Source: Mesorhizobium sp. B2-1-1 (GTDB lineage Bacteria; Pseudomonadota; Alphaproteobacteria; Rhizobiales; Rhizobiaceae). From it: DNA of 64,000 nucleotides. Where the stretch lies: the NCBI RefSeq assembly GCF_006442975.2, contig NZ_CP083954.1:3231501-3295500 (forward strand). Reading direction: 5' to 3'. A program made the position numbers and the translations under genes. Positions 26,334 to 34,257 of this stretch are shown piece by piece. Position 1 is the stretch's first letter, and each line of letters starts with the position of its first letter. Under the pieces are notes generated by a model. It had not been told where the DNA came from and searched no databases. It saw nothing but the letters and a program-made list of their open reading frames with translations.

Positions 26334-27434
26334 ATGGTCGACCAGTCGATCGCCGGGCCGGCGGAGAGGAAGATGGCCAGCGACGGTGACCGTTCCGGGC
26401 GCGCCCGTCTGGTCATCGCGCTCGCCTGCGTCATGCTTGCGGCAGCGGTATTGCTGTCGCTGACCTCCGGCGCCTCGGATGCGTCCGCCGTCAAGGTCGT
26501 TGGCGACTGGCTGTTCGGCGCAGCGCCTGGCGACGTGGCGATGAGCGCGCGAGATCGCCTCATCGTCTATGACATAAGGCTGCCGCGCGTCGTGCTCGGC
26601 GTGCTGATCGGGGCCGCCCTCGCGGTGTCCGGCGCGGTCATGCAGGGGCTGTTCCGCAATCCGCTTGCCGACCCCGGCCTTATCGGCGTTTCGGCGGGCT
26701 CCAGCCTCGGCGCGGTGGCCGTCATCGTGCTCGGCACGACCGTGCTGTCTCCGGTTACCGCCTGGTTGGGCGCGCTGGCCCTTCCTCTGGCGGCCTTCGG
26801 CGGTGGTTTTTCGGTGACGTTGCTGCTCTACAGGGTCGCGACGCGACAGGGCCGCACATCCGTCGCCACCATGCTGCTTGCCGGCCTGGCGCTGGCCGCA
26901 CTTGCCATGGCGCTGACCGGTATCCTGATCTTCATGGCCGACGACCGGCAACTGCGCGACCTGACCTTCTGGCAACTCGGCTCGCTGGCCGGTGCGACAT
27001 GGCAGAAGATCGGCTCTGTCGGCCCGGTCATCGTGCTTTCGCTGGCGGCGATGCCGTTCCTGGCTCGCGGCCTCAATGCGCTGGCGCTGGGCGAGGCGAC
27101 CGCCGGCCATCTCGGCATCCCGGTGCAACGGCTTAAGTACACGGCCATCGTCGGCGTCTCGGCGGCGGTCGGCGCCTCCGTCGCCGTCAGCGGCGGCATC
27201 GGTTTCATCGGCATCGTGGTGCCGCATCTGCTGCGCCTGCTGATCGGCCCCGACAATCGCTATCTGCTGCCTGCCTCGGCGCTGCTCGGCGCCTCGCTGC
27301 TGCTTTTGGCCGACGCGGTCGCGCGCACCATCGTGGCGCCCGCCGAACTGCCGATCGGCATCGTCACGGCGATCGCCGGGGCGCCGTTCTTCCTCTGGAT
27401 CCTGCTGCGCAAGCGCGGCGTCATCGACCTGTAG
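26334..27434 (+). CDS. hmuU: Heme ABC transporter permease (FecCD family)
   Basis: A 366-residue inner-membrane permease with about ten helices, BtuC/FecCD family. The RLPRVVLGVLIGAALAVSGAVMQGLFRNPLADP block (about 81-113) and the GFIGIVVPHLLRLLIGPDNR coupling region (about 289-308) are diagnostic. The first ~20 residues are a cytoplasmic extension of the kind seen in rhizobial HmuU. It forms the channel for heme with HmuV as ATPase. It starts 5 bases after the hmuT stop and ends 9 bases before hmuV. Confidence 0.94.
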   Translation: MVDQSIAGPAERKMASDGDRSGRARLVIALACVMLAAAVLLSLTSGASDASAVKVVGDWLFGAAPGDVAMSARDRLIVYDIRLPRVVLGVLIGAALAVSGAVMQGLFRNPLADPGLIGVSAGSSLGAVAVIVLGTTVLSPVTAWLGALALPLAAFGGGFSVTLLLYRVATRQGRTSVATMLLAGLALAALAMALTGILIFMADDRQLRDLTFWQLGSLAGATWQKIGSVGPVIVLSLAAMPFLARGLNALALGEATAGHLGIPVQRLKYTAIVGVSAAVGASVAVSGGIGFIGIVVPHLLRLLIGPDNRYLLPASALLGASLLLLADAVARTIVAPAELPIGIVTAIAGAPFFLWILLRKRGVIDL

Positions 27435-27443
27435 GGGTGTTTC

Positions 27444-28232
27444 ATGATCGAAGCGCGCGATGTTTCGGTGGCGATCGGCAGGAAAGGCATTGTCGCCGGC
27501 GTCGATTTCGAGGTCAGGCCGGGTGAGATTTCGGCCATTGTCGGCCCCAATGGGTCGGGCAAGACGACCTTCCTCAAGGCGCTGTCGGGGGAACTCGCGC
27601 ATACCGGCCGGATTGCCATCAACGGCCGCGAGCTCTCGACGATAACGCCAGTCGAGGCGGCGACGCTGCGCGCGGTGCTGCCGCAGGCGACGACCTTGTC
27701 GTTTCCCTTTACCGTGCGCGAGATTGTCAGGCTCGGCCTTGTCGGAGGCCGCTCGGGTGTGCTGCCGGGCGAGGACGAACGCCTGCCGGAACGGGCGCTG
27801 GCGCGTGTCGACCTCGACGGTTTCGCCGGCCGCTTCTATCAGGAGCTTTCCGGCGGCGAGCAGCAGCGCGTTCAACTCGCCCGCGTGCTGTGCCAGGTCT
27901 GGGCGCCGGTGCTCGACGGCAAGCCGCGCTATCTGTTCCTGGACGAGCCGGTGTCCAGCCTCGACATCAAGCACCAGCTGATCATCATGAACATCGCCCG
28001 CGACTTCGCCAGAAGGGGCGGCGGCGTGGTTGCCATCCTGCACGACCTCAACCTGACGGCGATGTATGCCGACCGGATTTTCGTCATGCACCGCGGCCGG
28101 CTTGCCGCCACCGGTTCGCCGCGGGATGTGCTGAGCGACGATCTGATCGAAAGGGTGTTCGGTTGCCGCTTGAGGGTCGGAGTCCTGCCCGCCGGCAATA
28201 TGCCGTTCGTGCTGCCTCAATCAGTGGCCTAG
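27444..28232 (+). CDS. hmuV: Heme ABC transporter ATP-binding protein
   Basis: A 262-residue ABC ATPase. Walker A is GPNGSGKTT (33-41), the Q-loop is in LPQATTL, the signature is LSGGEQQR, Walker B is YLFLDEP, and the switch histidine follows in AILHDLN. It drives heme import through HmuU. The TAG stop lies inside the first unit of an 18-base tandem repeat, so small changes in repeat number or frame would alter the C-terminus. Last gene of the hmuPSTUV operon; a strong hairpin follows at 28296. Confidence 0.95.
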   Translation: MIEARDVSVAIGRKGIVAGVDFEVRPGEISAIVGPNGSGKTTFLKALSGELAHTGRIAINGRELSTITPVEAATLRAVLPQATTLSFPFTVREIVRLGLVGGRSGVLPGEDERLPERALARVDLDGFAGRFYQELSGGEQQRVQLARVLCQVWAPVLDGKPRYLFLDEPVSSLDIKHQLIIMNIARDFARRGGGVVAILHDLNLTAMYADRIFVMHRGRLAATGSPRDVLSDDLIERVFGCRLRVGVLPAGNMPFVLPQSVA

Positions 28233-28294
28233 ATTCTGGCAGCGGCCTAGATTCTGGCAGCGGCCTAGATTTTGGCTGCGGTCTAGATTCGGGA
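28223..28294 (+). repeat. Four-copy 18-base tandem repeat spanning the hmuV stop codon
   Basis: Units of AGCGGCCTAGATTCTGGC start at 28223, 28241, 28259 and 28277; the second is the reference, the first has one substitution, the third one, the fourth several. Because 18 is a multiple of three, each unit carries a TAG in the hmuV frame, giving four successive in-frame stops. In the +1 frame the units read through as a Ser-Gly-Leu-Asp-type peptide. Likely origin is replication slippage. Confidence 0.85.
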
Positions 28295-28295
28295 C

Positions 28296-28324
28296 GTTCG
28301 CCGCAGGTCCAGCCTGCGGCGAAC
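28296..28324. terminator. Bidirectional terminator between hmuV and rirA
   Basis: A perfect 12-base stem, GTTCGCCGCAGG at 28296-28307 with its complement at 28313-28324, closes a 5-base loop. It lies between the convergent hmuV and rirA genes, ending 4 bases before the rirA stop codon. No T-run is present on either strand, but position and stability fit a shared terminator. Confidence 0.7.
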
Positions 28325-28328
28325 CGGA

Positions 28329-28790
28329 TCAGGCCGCCGGTGCGCGGCGCTCTAGCAGGTCAATGCCGAGCAGGTTGCGCACGTTCGGACGCGCCGCCAC
28401 GAGATCGGCGATCGTGTAGCGGGCAAGCACCGCGAAGAAGGCGTTGAGCGCCTCGCGCAATGCGGAATTCAACGCGCAACTGTCGACCAGAGGGCATTCC
28501 GCGGCATCGTTCTCGAAGCACTCGGCCATGGCGAAGCTTTCCTCCGTCACGCGCACGACGTCGAACAGATTGATCGATTCCGCGGCACGGCCAAGCCTGA
28601 CGCCGCCATTGCGGCCACGCACCGTCTCGACAAGGCCATTCTCAACCAGTGGCTGGAGGATCTTGAACAGGAAAAGCTCCGACACCGAATAGGCGGCGGC
28701 GATCTCGGGGATGCGACTCAGCCGATCGGTATTGGCCGCGCAATACATCAGGATGCGCATGGCGTAATTGGTCTGGCGGGTAAGTCGCAT
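28329..28790 (-). CDS. rirA: Iron-responsive regulator RirA (Rrf2 family)
   Basis: A 153-residue Rrf2-family repressor, the global iron-sufficiency regulator of rhizobia. The N-terminal winged helix covers residues 1-65 with MRLTRQTNYAMRILMYCA and a VRGRNGGVRLGR wing. The three cysteines that hold its Fe-S cluster are present as C91, C99 and C105. It senses cluster status and represses iron uptake genes at IRO boxes. The ATG at 28790 with GAGGA upstream gives the family length; the frame continues to 28880 without support. Its upstream region carries its own IRO box and an Irr-like dyad, implying control by iron. Confidence 0.94.
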   Translation of the reverse strand: MRLTRQTNYAMRILMYCAANTDRLSRIPEIAAAYSVSELFLFKILQPLVENGLVETVRGRNGGVRLGRAAESINLFDVVRVTEESFAMAECFENDAAECPLVDSCALNSALREALNAFFAVLARYTIADLVAARPNVRNLLGIDLLERRAPAA

Positions 28791-28910
28791 CTTGTCCTCA
28801 CAAAGCGCCGGCGAGCTGCGATCACGCCAGATTTTGAACTTTGCTGGTGCGGCTTTGCTCCGAGCTTTCGGATTCGCCACACTGGCCTCGGCGGAATATG
28901 GCCTATACCT

Positions 28911-28923
28911 TGGAATAATTCCA
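28911..28923. promoter_or_regulatory. ICE-like dyad upstream of rirA (possible Irr site)
   Basis: A perfect dyad TGGAATAATTCCA. Aligned with the Irr iron-control element TTTAGAA-N3-TTCTAAA, 10 of the 14 defined positions agree, including the GAA-N3-TTC core. It lies about 120 bases before the rirA start. Irr controls rirA in some rhizobia, so the site is plausible but unproven. Confidence 0.45.
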
Positions 28924-28943
28924 GACTAGCTTCGCCTAATAGC

Positions 28944-28958
28944 TGAATATTTCCGTCA
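28944..28958. promoter_or_regulatory. IRO box upstream of rirA (predicted autoregulatory site)
   Basis: An exact TGA-N9-TCA match (TGA ATATTTCCG TCA), 154 bases upstream of rirA and about 20 bases beyond the ICE-like dyad. It also lies 230 bases before the divergent DUF445 gene. The distance from rirA is rather long, so it may serve a distal promoter or be fortuitous. Confidence 0.5.
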
Positions 28959-29070
28959 ACTTTGTGTGCGCAAGGCGGCAAGACGCGGGCCGAATCGGCT
29001 GTCACGCGCATTTTCTCGGGCGAAACACCAGAGCGGTCCAGTGATTGGCAGAATGGCCGACCGCCCTAAC

Positions 29071-29160
29071 TCTTTGTTTTCACGCAATTCCCTGGGGAAA
29101 GCGCCAGGCGCTTTTCCAGAGAACAGCGTTACACACCTTTCCTGGAATGCTCTAAATAGA
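29071..29160. repeat. Rhizobial intergenic element upstream of the DUF445 gene
   Basis: The 28791-29188 gap has no gene. Its right part carries TTTGTTTTCACGCAATTCC at one end and TTTCCTGGAATGCTCTA at the other, with GCAATTCC (29084-29091) and GGAATGC (29144-29150) as imperfect inverted ends. Inside is a 7-base hairpin, AAAGCGC/GCGCTTT, at 29098-29114. I recognise this layout from intergenic regions of many rhizobial genomes. Its end lies about 30 bases before the DUF445 start. Confidence 0.55.
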
Positions 29161-29188
29161 TCAGAGATCGACGAGGAGCGGCTCTGAC

Positions 29189-30484
29189 ATGTCACAATCA
29201 GCCACGGCCCTGGCTTCCGGCGGATACGATGCCGACGCGCATGCCAAGCTTACAATGCTGCGGCGGACCAAATTCGTCGCCACGGCGGCACTTGCGCTTT
29301 GCGTCGCCGTGTTCGCCCTGGCCAAGTCCTTCGAGAGCACCTATCCCTGGCTCGGCTTCGTCGCCGCCTTTGCCGAGGCGGCGACCATTGGCGGTCTGGC
29401 CGACTGGTATGCGGTGGTCGCGCTGTTCAAGCGGCCTCTCGGTCTGCCGATCCCGCACACCGCGATCATTCCCGAGAACCAGAACCGTATCGCCGATAAT
29501 CTCGGCCGTTTCATCGAAGCCAATTTCCTTGCCCCCGAGCCGGTGCGCGAAAAGTTGGCCGAGGTCGATTTCTCGGCGCTCGTAGCCGACTGGCTGGCCG
29601 ATTCCGAACGTGCCGCGGGCCTGTCGCGTTTCGTCGTGCGCCTGGTTCCGCAGACGCTTGCCGCCGTCGAGCAATCGGGGCTGCGCGGCTTCGTCACCAG
29701 CCGGATGCTGGAGCAGATCGAAAAAGTGCCGCTGGCGCCGTTGGCGGCCGAATTGCTCTCGGCCCTGACCGACGATCGCCGTCACCAGAGGCTGTTCGAT
29801 GAGTTCATCAAGGTGATCGGCCAGTTCCTCAACGATGAACAGGCGCTGACGACCATGCGCGAAAAGATCCGCGAGGAACTGCCGTCGCTGTTCAACCTGT
29901 TCAGGGCCGACGCCTATCTCCTGAAGAAGATCGTCGCCTCGGCCGGTTCGCTGCTCGACGAGGTGAGAGCCGATCCCGAGCACCCGATGCGCGCAGAATT
30001 CGATCGTTTCGCACAGGGCTTCGTCGAGCGGCTGAGAACGTCGAAGCAATATGCAAGGCGCGCCGAGAAGCTGAAGCGCGATTTCCTCGCCAGGCCGGAA
30101 GTCAAGGCGCTGGCCGGCGACATGTGGGAAAGCCTCAGCCTGTTCATCGAGCAGGATGCCAAGGCGCCGCGATCGATCATCCGCGCGCATCTTGCCAACA
30201 TGTTCGTCGAGGTCGGCCGGCATCTGGCCGGAGACGCCAAGATCAGGGCCGACATGAACCAGGGATTCGTGGTGGCGCTGTCCTCTTTCGTCGAGAGCCA
30301 GAAGAGCGGCGTATCGAAATTCATCGCCGACCAGGTCAAGCGCTGGGACCTGGCGCAGCTGACGCGGTTGGTCGAGATGAATATCGGCCGGGACCTGCAA
30401 TATATCCGCTTCAACGGCATGATCATTGGCGGTCTGGCTGGCATCGCGCTTTACACAGCTGAGCGGCTGTTTCTCGTCAATTGA
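29189..30484 (+). CDS. DUF445 family membrane protein
   Basis: A 431-residue protein of the DUF445/YjiN family. One or two membrane helices lie at about residues 30-75 (FVATAALALCVAVFALA, then WLGFVAAFAEAATIGGLADWYAVVALF), followed by the family motif RPLGLPIPHTAIIPENQNRIADNLGRFIEANFL near 82-114. A long helical central domain follows, and a C-terminal helix GMIIGGLAGIALYTAERLF ends the chain. No biochemical role is established for the family. ATG at 29189 with an upstream AGGAG. A phasin gene follows 63 bases after its stop in the same direction. Confidence 0.9.
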   Translation: MSQSATALASGGYDADAHAKLTMLRRTKFVATAALALCVAVFALAKSFESTYPWLGFVAAFAEAATIGGLADWYAVVALFKRPLGLPIPHTAIIPENQNRIADNLGRFIEANFLAPEPVREKLAEVDFSALVADWLADSERAAGLSRFVVRLVPQTLAAVEQSGLRGFVTSRMLEQIEKVPLAPLAAELLSALTDDRRHQRLFDEFIKVIGQFLNDEQALTTMREKIREELPSLFNLFRADAYLLKKIVASAGSLLDEVRADPEHPMRAEFDRFAQGFVERLRTSKQYARRAEKLKRDFLARPEVKALAGDMWESLSLFIEQDAKAPRSIIRAHLANMFVEVGRHLAGDAKIRADMNQGFVVALSSFVESQKSGVSKFIADQVKRWDLAQLTRLVEMNIGRDLQYIRFNGMIIGGLAGIALYTAERLFLVN

Positions 30485-30547
30485 CGGGCGCACGCCATGC
30501 CCTATTCTCATGGACGGGCATCAGCAGTCGCGGCAACAGGGGAGCAG

Positions 30548-30982
30548 ATGAGCATGGCCAAACAACCGGATTCCGATTCCTTCACGGACATGTTCGGCCG
30601 GTTCGGCCGTGACCTGAAACTGCCCAATGTCGATGTCGAGGCGATCCTCGCGCACCACCGCAAGAACCTTGAAGCGCTGGAGAAATCGGCGCGGGCAAGT
30701 GCCGCCGGCGCGTCGTCGCTGTTCTCCAGGCAACGCGAGATGCTGCAGGACACGCTGCGCGAAATTGCCGACATGACGCAAGGCTACAGAGCGCCCGGCA
30801 CGCCGCAGGACCTGATGGCCAAACAGACTGAGTTCGCCAGGAAATCCTTCGAGACTACGTTGAAGAATGCCAGCGAAGTGGCCGAGCTGGTCAGGAAATC
30901 CGGCACCGAATCGGTCGACATCCTGCGCATGCGCATCAAAGAGGCGATGGAGGAAATCCGCGCCGGCTACGAGAAGAAGTAG
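30548..30982 (+). CDS. Phasin family protein
   Basis: A 144-residue, mostly alpha-helical, amphipathic protein. The segments NVDVEAILAHHRKNLEALEKSAR, REMLQDTLREIADM and FARKSFETTLKNASEVAELVRKSGTESVDILRMRIKEAMEEI fit the phasin (TIGR01841-type) pattern. Such proteins coat polyhydroxybutyrate granules, which rhizobia store, or act as helical chaperones. I chose the ATG at 30548, preceded by AGGGGAG; another Met follows two codons later, and the open frame begins at 30497. No other PHB gene is adjacent apart from the MaoC hydratase downstream. Confidence 0.8.
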   Translation: MSMAKQPDSDSFTDMFGRFGRDLKLPNVDVEAILAHHRKNLEALEKSARASAAGASSLFSRQREMLQDTLREIADMTQGYRAPGTPQDLMAKQTEFARKSFETTLKNASEVAELVRKSGTESVDILRMRIKEAMEEIRAGYEKK

Positions 30983-31229
30983 CTTGCGTGACAAAGACCG
31001 GTTGCCTGCCAACCCTGCGCCAGGCGAAGTTTGTTCGGATGCTCTTTCATCGGCCGCTATGCCTTTACACCATGGGTACCCTCAAATGCCAAGGCCGGGC
31101 GAACACGGCTTGACGTAGAGTGATGCCAGGATTCGCATCGATCCCAAGGGGACCGAATCATGCAGGGCGAATTGACAGAGGCCGCCGGTTCGTGGTCCGG
31201 AAGCGTTGGAAGCTATCGGGAAAACAGGA

Positions 31230-31727
31230 ATGACCGAAATACGGCCTAAGACGCCGCCGACCTACGAGCAGTTGAGGACGATGTCCGGGCAGGAGCTTGG
31301 CGTCTCGGAATGGACGACAGTCGACCAGAACCGTATCAACCAGTTCGCCGAATGCACCGGCGATCATCAATGGATCCATGTCGACCCCGAACGGGCGCGG
31401 CGGCAAAGCCCGTTCCGCACGACGATCGCCCATGGCTATCTGACGCTGTCGATCATCGGCGCGCTGGCGCTCGGCATGGGAATCGTGCCCGAGAACACGC
31501 AGGCCGCCTTCAACTACGGCTTCGACAAGGTGCGTTTCCTGGCGCCGGTCAAGGTGGGCGCACGCATCCGGCTGCGCACCACGCTGCTGTCCATGGAGGA
31601 CAGGGGGCCGGGCCAATACCTGATGAAGGCCGCCAACACCGTCGAGATCGAGGGCGAGGAAAAGCCGGCGCTGACGGCCGAGACGCTGGTCATGCTCTAT
31701 GAGCGCCGCAAGCGGGCAGGGGCCTGA
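31230..31727 (+). CDS. MaoC family (R)-specific enoyl-CoA hydratase
   Basis: A 165-residue single hot-dog-fold protein. The hydratase motif is present as FAECTGDHQWIHVDPERA with catalytic Asp and His (GDHQWIH), then SPFRTTIAHGYLTLS, typical of MaoC/NodN proteins. It probably hydrates enoyl-CoA to (R)-3-hydroxyacyl-CoA, which can feed PHB synthesis; a phasin gene lies 247 bases upstream. The ATG at 31230 overlaps an AGGA, too close for ideal initiation; a TTG at 31206 with GGAAG upstream is a possible alternative adding 8 residues. It converges with the MFS gene. The 247-base gap before it shows no clear signal. Confidence 0.87.
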   Translation: MTEIRPKTPPTYEQLRTMSGQELGVSEWTTVDQNRINQFAECTGDHQWIHVDPERARRQSPFRTTIAHGYLTLSIIGALALGMGIVPENTQAAFNYGFDKVRFLAPVKVGARIRLRTTLLSMEDRGPGQYLMKAANTVEIEGEEKPALTAETLVMLYERRKRAGA

Positions 31728-31761
31728 GCGGCATTCGCCCAAGCCCCTGAATTGATCTTCG

Positions 31762-33207
31762 TCAGGCATTCTCCGCCCGCCGGCTCGGCAAAAGGCTGAG
31801 CGCCAGCGCCGCCACCGCCAGTGCCGTTGCCGTCTGGAAGGTCACCTGCATTCCGCTGGCCGCCGCCGCTGACGTCAGCATGCCTTGGCCGCCGGCTTCA
31901 CGTCCTCCGGCCGATGCGGCGGCGAATAGGGCGCCCATCACGGAGGCGCCCGTGATGAGGCCAAGGTTGCGCGACAGATTGAGCAGGCCGGAGATGACGC
32001 CGCGTTGACCGCCGCCGACGCTGCTCATGACGGCGGCGTTGTTCGCTGTCTGGAACAGGGCATAGCCGAAGCAGGTCACGGTGATGGGGACGACATAGCT
32101 GACGATGCCGAGTGTCGTTATCGCCAGGGACAGGAGGAACGTGCCCGTGGCAAGGCCGAGCAGGCCCGCGACCATCATCCTTTTGGCTCCGAAGCGATCG
32201 GCAAGGCGTCCGGCAAGCAACGCCGACAGCGCCGAAACCAGCGGGCCTGTCGAGAGCACCAGTCCGGCGTTTGCCGCGTCCAGTCCGAGCCCGCGCGAGA
32301 GATAGAACGGCGCGACCACCAAGGTCGCCATCATCACCGTGGCGACGATCAGGTTCATGGCAAGGCTGGTGCTCAGTGAGAGATCGCGGAAGGCGGAAAG
32401 CTCGACCAATGGGTTTTTCGCCATCCTTTGCGCCGTGGCGAACAGGAAGATGCCGATGCCAGCCGCGACCAGCAGGCCGATGTTGATGGGGCCGAAACTG
32501 CCTCTACCCAGTGTCATCGCCAATGCGTAAGCCGCCAATGCCAGGGCCAGCAGGCCCGTGCCCAAACCATCGAAGCCGGCTTGGCCGGTCCGCACCGTCC
32601 GGTTGCCGGTAGGCAAAGCACGCCAGGCCATTGCAAAGGTCAGGATGCCGAGCGGCACGTTGACCAGGAAAATCGAACGCCAGCCGAGAGCGGCGATCAG
32701 CAGGCCGCCCATGGAGGGGCCGAGCGTGGTGCCGATGGCCGACATGGCGCCGAGCAGGCCCATGGCGCTGCCGGTCCTGGCCTTGCTCACCGTCTCGGCG
32801 ACAAGGGCCAATGTCAGCGCCATCATCAGCGCCGCGCCAAGCCCTTGCACCGCCCGCGCCGCGATCAGCAGCCACAAAGCCGGCGAGAGGCCGCAGAGCA
32901 CCGACGCCGATGTGAACAGCGCGATGCCGAAAAGCAGCAGCGGCCGCCGCCCGAGCATGTCGGCGAGGCGCCCGGCACTGACGATCAGGATGGTGATGGC
33001 GAGCAGATAGGCAATCACGACCCATTGCACCTGTTGGAACGAGGCATCGAATGCCTGCATCAGCGCGGGAAGGCCGACGCTGGCGATGCTGGTGCCGAGC
33101 GACGACAGCAGCGTGGCCAGCGACAGGCTCGCCAGCGCCCATCCAGCCGATGGGATTTTCTGTGCGACCGATGCGTGCTCGTTGCGATGTTGCTCAGTGA
33201 CTGCCAC
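31762..33207 (-). CDS. MFS drug/proton antiporter, DHA2 (14-helix) type
   Basis: A 481-residue exporter with about 14 membrane helices. Motif A is GRLADMLGRRPLLLFG (about 76-91) and the QVQWVVIAYLLAITILIVSAG helix (about 58-78) matches EmrB/QacA relatives; the motif C-type region is LGPSMGGLLIAALGWRSIF. It likely pumps out toxic organic compounds. The start is GTG at 33207 with GGGAG upstream. A LysR regulator is divergently transcribed 136 bases away, so it probably controls the pump. Substrate not predictable. Confidence 0.88.
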   Translation of the reverse strand: MAVTEQHRNEHASVAQKIPSAGWALASLSLATLLSSLGTSIASVGLPALMQAFDASFQQVQWVVIAYLLAITILIVSAGRLADMLGRRPLLLFGIALFTSASVLCGLSPALWLLIAARAVQGLGAALMMALTLALVAETVSKARTGSAMGLLGAMSAIGTTLGPSMGGLLIAALGWRSIFLVNVPLGILTFAMAWRALPTGNRTVRTGQAGFDGLGTGLLALALAAYALAMTLGRGSFGPINIGLLVAAGIGIFLFATAQRMAKNPLVELSAFRDLSLSTSLAMNLIVATVMMATLVVAPFYLSRGLGLDAANAGLVLSTGPLVSALSALLAGRLADRFGAKRMMVAGLLGLATGTFLLSLAITTLGIVSYVVPITVTCFGYALFQTANNAAVMSSVGGGQRGVISGLLNLSRNLGLITGASVMGALFAAASAGGREAGGQGMLTSAAAASGMQVTFQTATALAVAALALSLLPSRRAENA

Positions 33208-33233
33208 GGCGATCTCCCTTTGTCGGCTTCAGG

Positions 33234-33245
33234 TCGAAGCTTCGA
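33234..33245. promoter_or_regulatory. Palindrome in the MFS-LysR divergent promoter
   Basis: TCGAAGCTTCGA is a perfect 12-base palindrome lying 27 bases from the MFS start and 99 bases from the LysR start. It is the clearest symmetry in the shared 136-base promoter and a candidate operator, although it lacks the usual T-N11-A spacing of LysR sites. Confidence 0.35.
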
Positions 33246-33343
33246 AGATCTAATCGTTTGTATGATGTGGCGGAACGCGCAGCATTTGCATTCTATTCGT
33301 GCGTTGCACGCCACATCAGCGGATTTCGTGCTAGGATCGAACC

Positions 33344-34234
33344 ATGTCGCCGCCCGATCTCAACCTGCTCGTCGCCCTCGATGTCCTGCTGGACGAAGGC
33401 AGCGTGGCGCGTGCGGCGACGCGATTACGGCTCAGCCCCTCGGCGATGAGCCGCACGCTGGCGCGCCTGCGCGCGGCGACGGGAGATCCGCTGCTGGTGC
33501 GGGCCGGTCGCGGTCTGGTTCCAACGCCACGCGCGCAGGAACTGCGCCAGCAGGTCGGTCGTGTGGTTCAGGATGCGGAAACGCTGCTGCGCCCGGCGAG
33601 GCTGCTTGATCTGCCGGGCCTGGAGAGGACCTTCACGCTGCGCACCAATGAAAGCTTCGTCGAGGAGTTCGGGCCGCGCCTGATCGCCCGCATCCAGGCC
33701 GATGCGCCGGGCGTGCGGCTGCGTTTCGCGCCGAAGTCGGACAAGGACATGGCGTCACTGCGCGAAGCGGCGATCGACCTGGAAGTAGGTGTGGCCGGCG
33801 AGACCGGGCCGGAGGTGCGCATCCAGGCGCTTTTTCGCGACCGTTTCGTCTGCGCGGTGCGCAGCGGCCATCCGCTCGGCCAGGGCGCGATGACGCCGGA
33901 ACGCTATGCGGCCGGCCGCCACATCAATGTTTCGCGGCGGGGCCGCGAAAGGGGGCCGATCGACGAGGCCTTGAGCCGGCTCGGATTGCAACGAATGGTC
34001 GTGTGCATGACTTCCGGTTTTTCGGCCGCGCTCGCGATGGCGCGCGCCTCGGAACTGATCGCCAGCGTGCCCGAGCGGCATACGCAAGGCGCGCGCGCCG
34101 GCATGCAGACTTTTTCCCTGCCGGTCGACATTCCGGCGGTCACCATTTCCATGCTCTGGCATCCGCGGCTCGATGCCGATCCGGCGCAGCGCTGGCTGCG
34201 GAGTTGTGTGCGCGAGATTTGCGTGAAGTCCTGA
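33344..34234 (+). CDS. LysR family transcriptional regulator
   Basis: A 296-residue LysR regulator. The N-terminal winged helix covers residues 4-63, with LNLLVALDVLLDEGSVARAATRLRLS and SAMSRTLARLRAATGDPLLVRAG. The effector domain begins near residue 90 (TFTLRTNESFVEEFGPRLI), similar to the PbpB/NahR-like group. It is divergent from the DHA2 exporter and so probably regulates it in response to an exported compound (inference). ATG at 33344 with AGGA upstream. It converges with the MocR gene, 23 bases between stops. Confidence 0.9.
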   Translation: MSPPDLNLLVALDVLLDEGSVARAATRLRLSPSAMSRTLARLRAATGDPLLVRAGRGLVPTPRAQELRQQVGRVVQDAETLLRPARLLDLPGLERTFTLRTNESFVEEFGPRLIARIQADAPGVRLRFAPKSDKDMASLREAAIDLEVGVAGETGPEVRIQALFRDRFVCAVRSGHPLGQGAMTPERYAAGRHINVSRRGRERGPIDEALSRLGLQRMVVCMTSGFSAALAMARASELIASVPERHTQGARAGMQTFSLPVDIPAVTISMLWHPRLDADPAQRWLRSCVREICVKS

Positions 34235-34257
34235 TCGCGCAAGCCGCGCCCCGGCCG

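Noticed and set aside
26304..28220. 638-codon open frame antisense to hmuU and hmuV
   Set aside because: It is Gln/Arg/His-rich, spans two well-supported genes and their junction, and has no ribosome site.
27890..28447. Open frame reading through the 18-base repeats
   Set aside because: It overlaps hmuV and rirA in other frames; the Gly-Ser-Leu-Asp run comes only from the DNA repeat.
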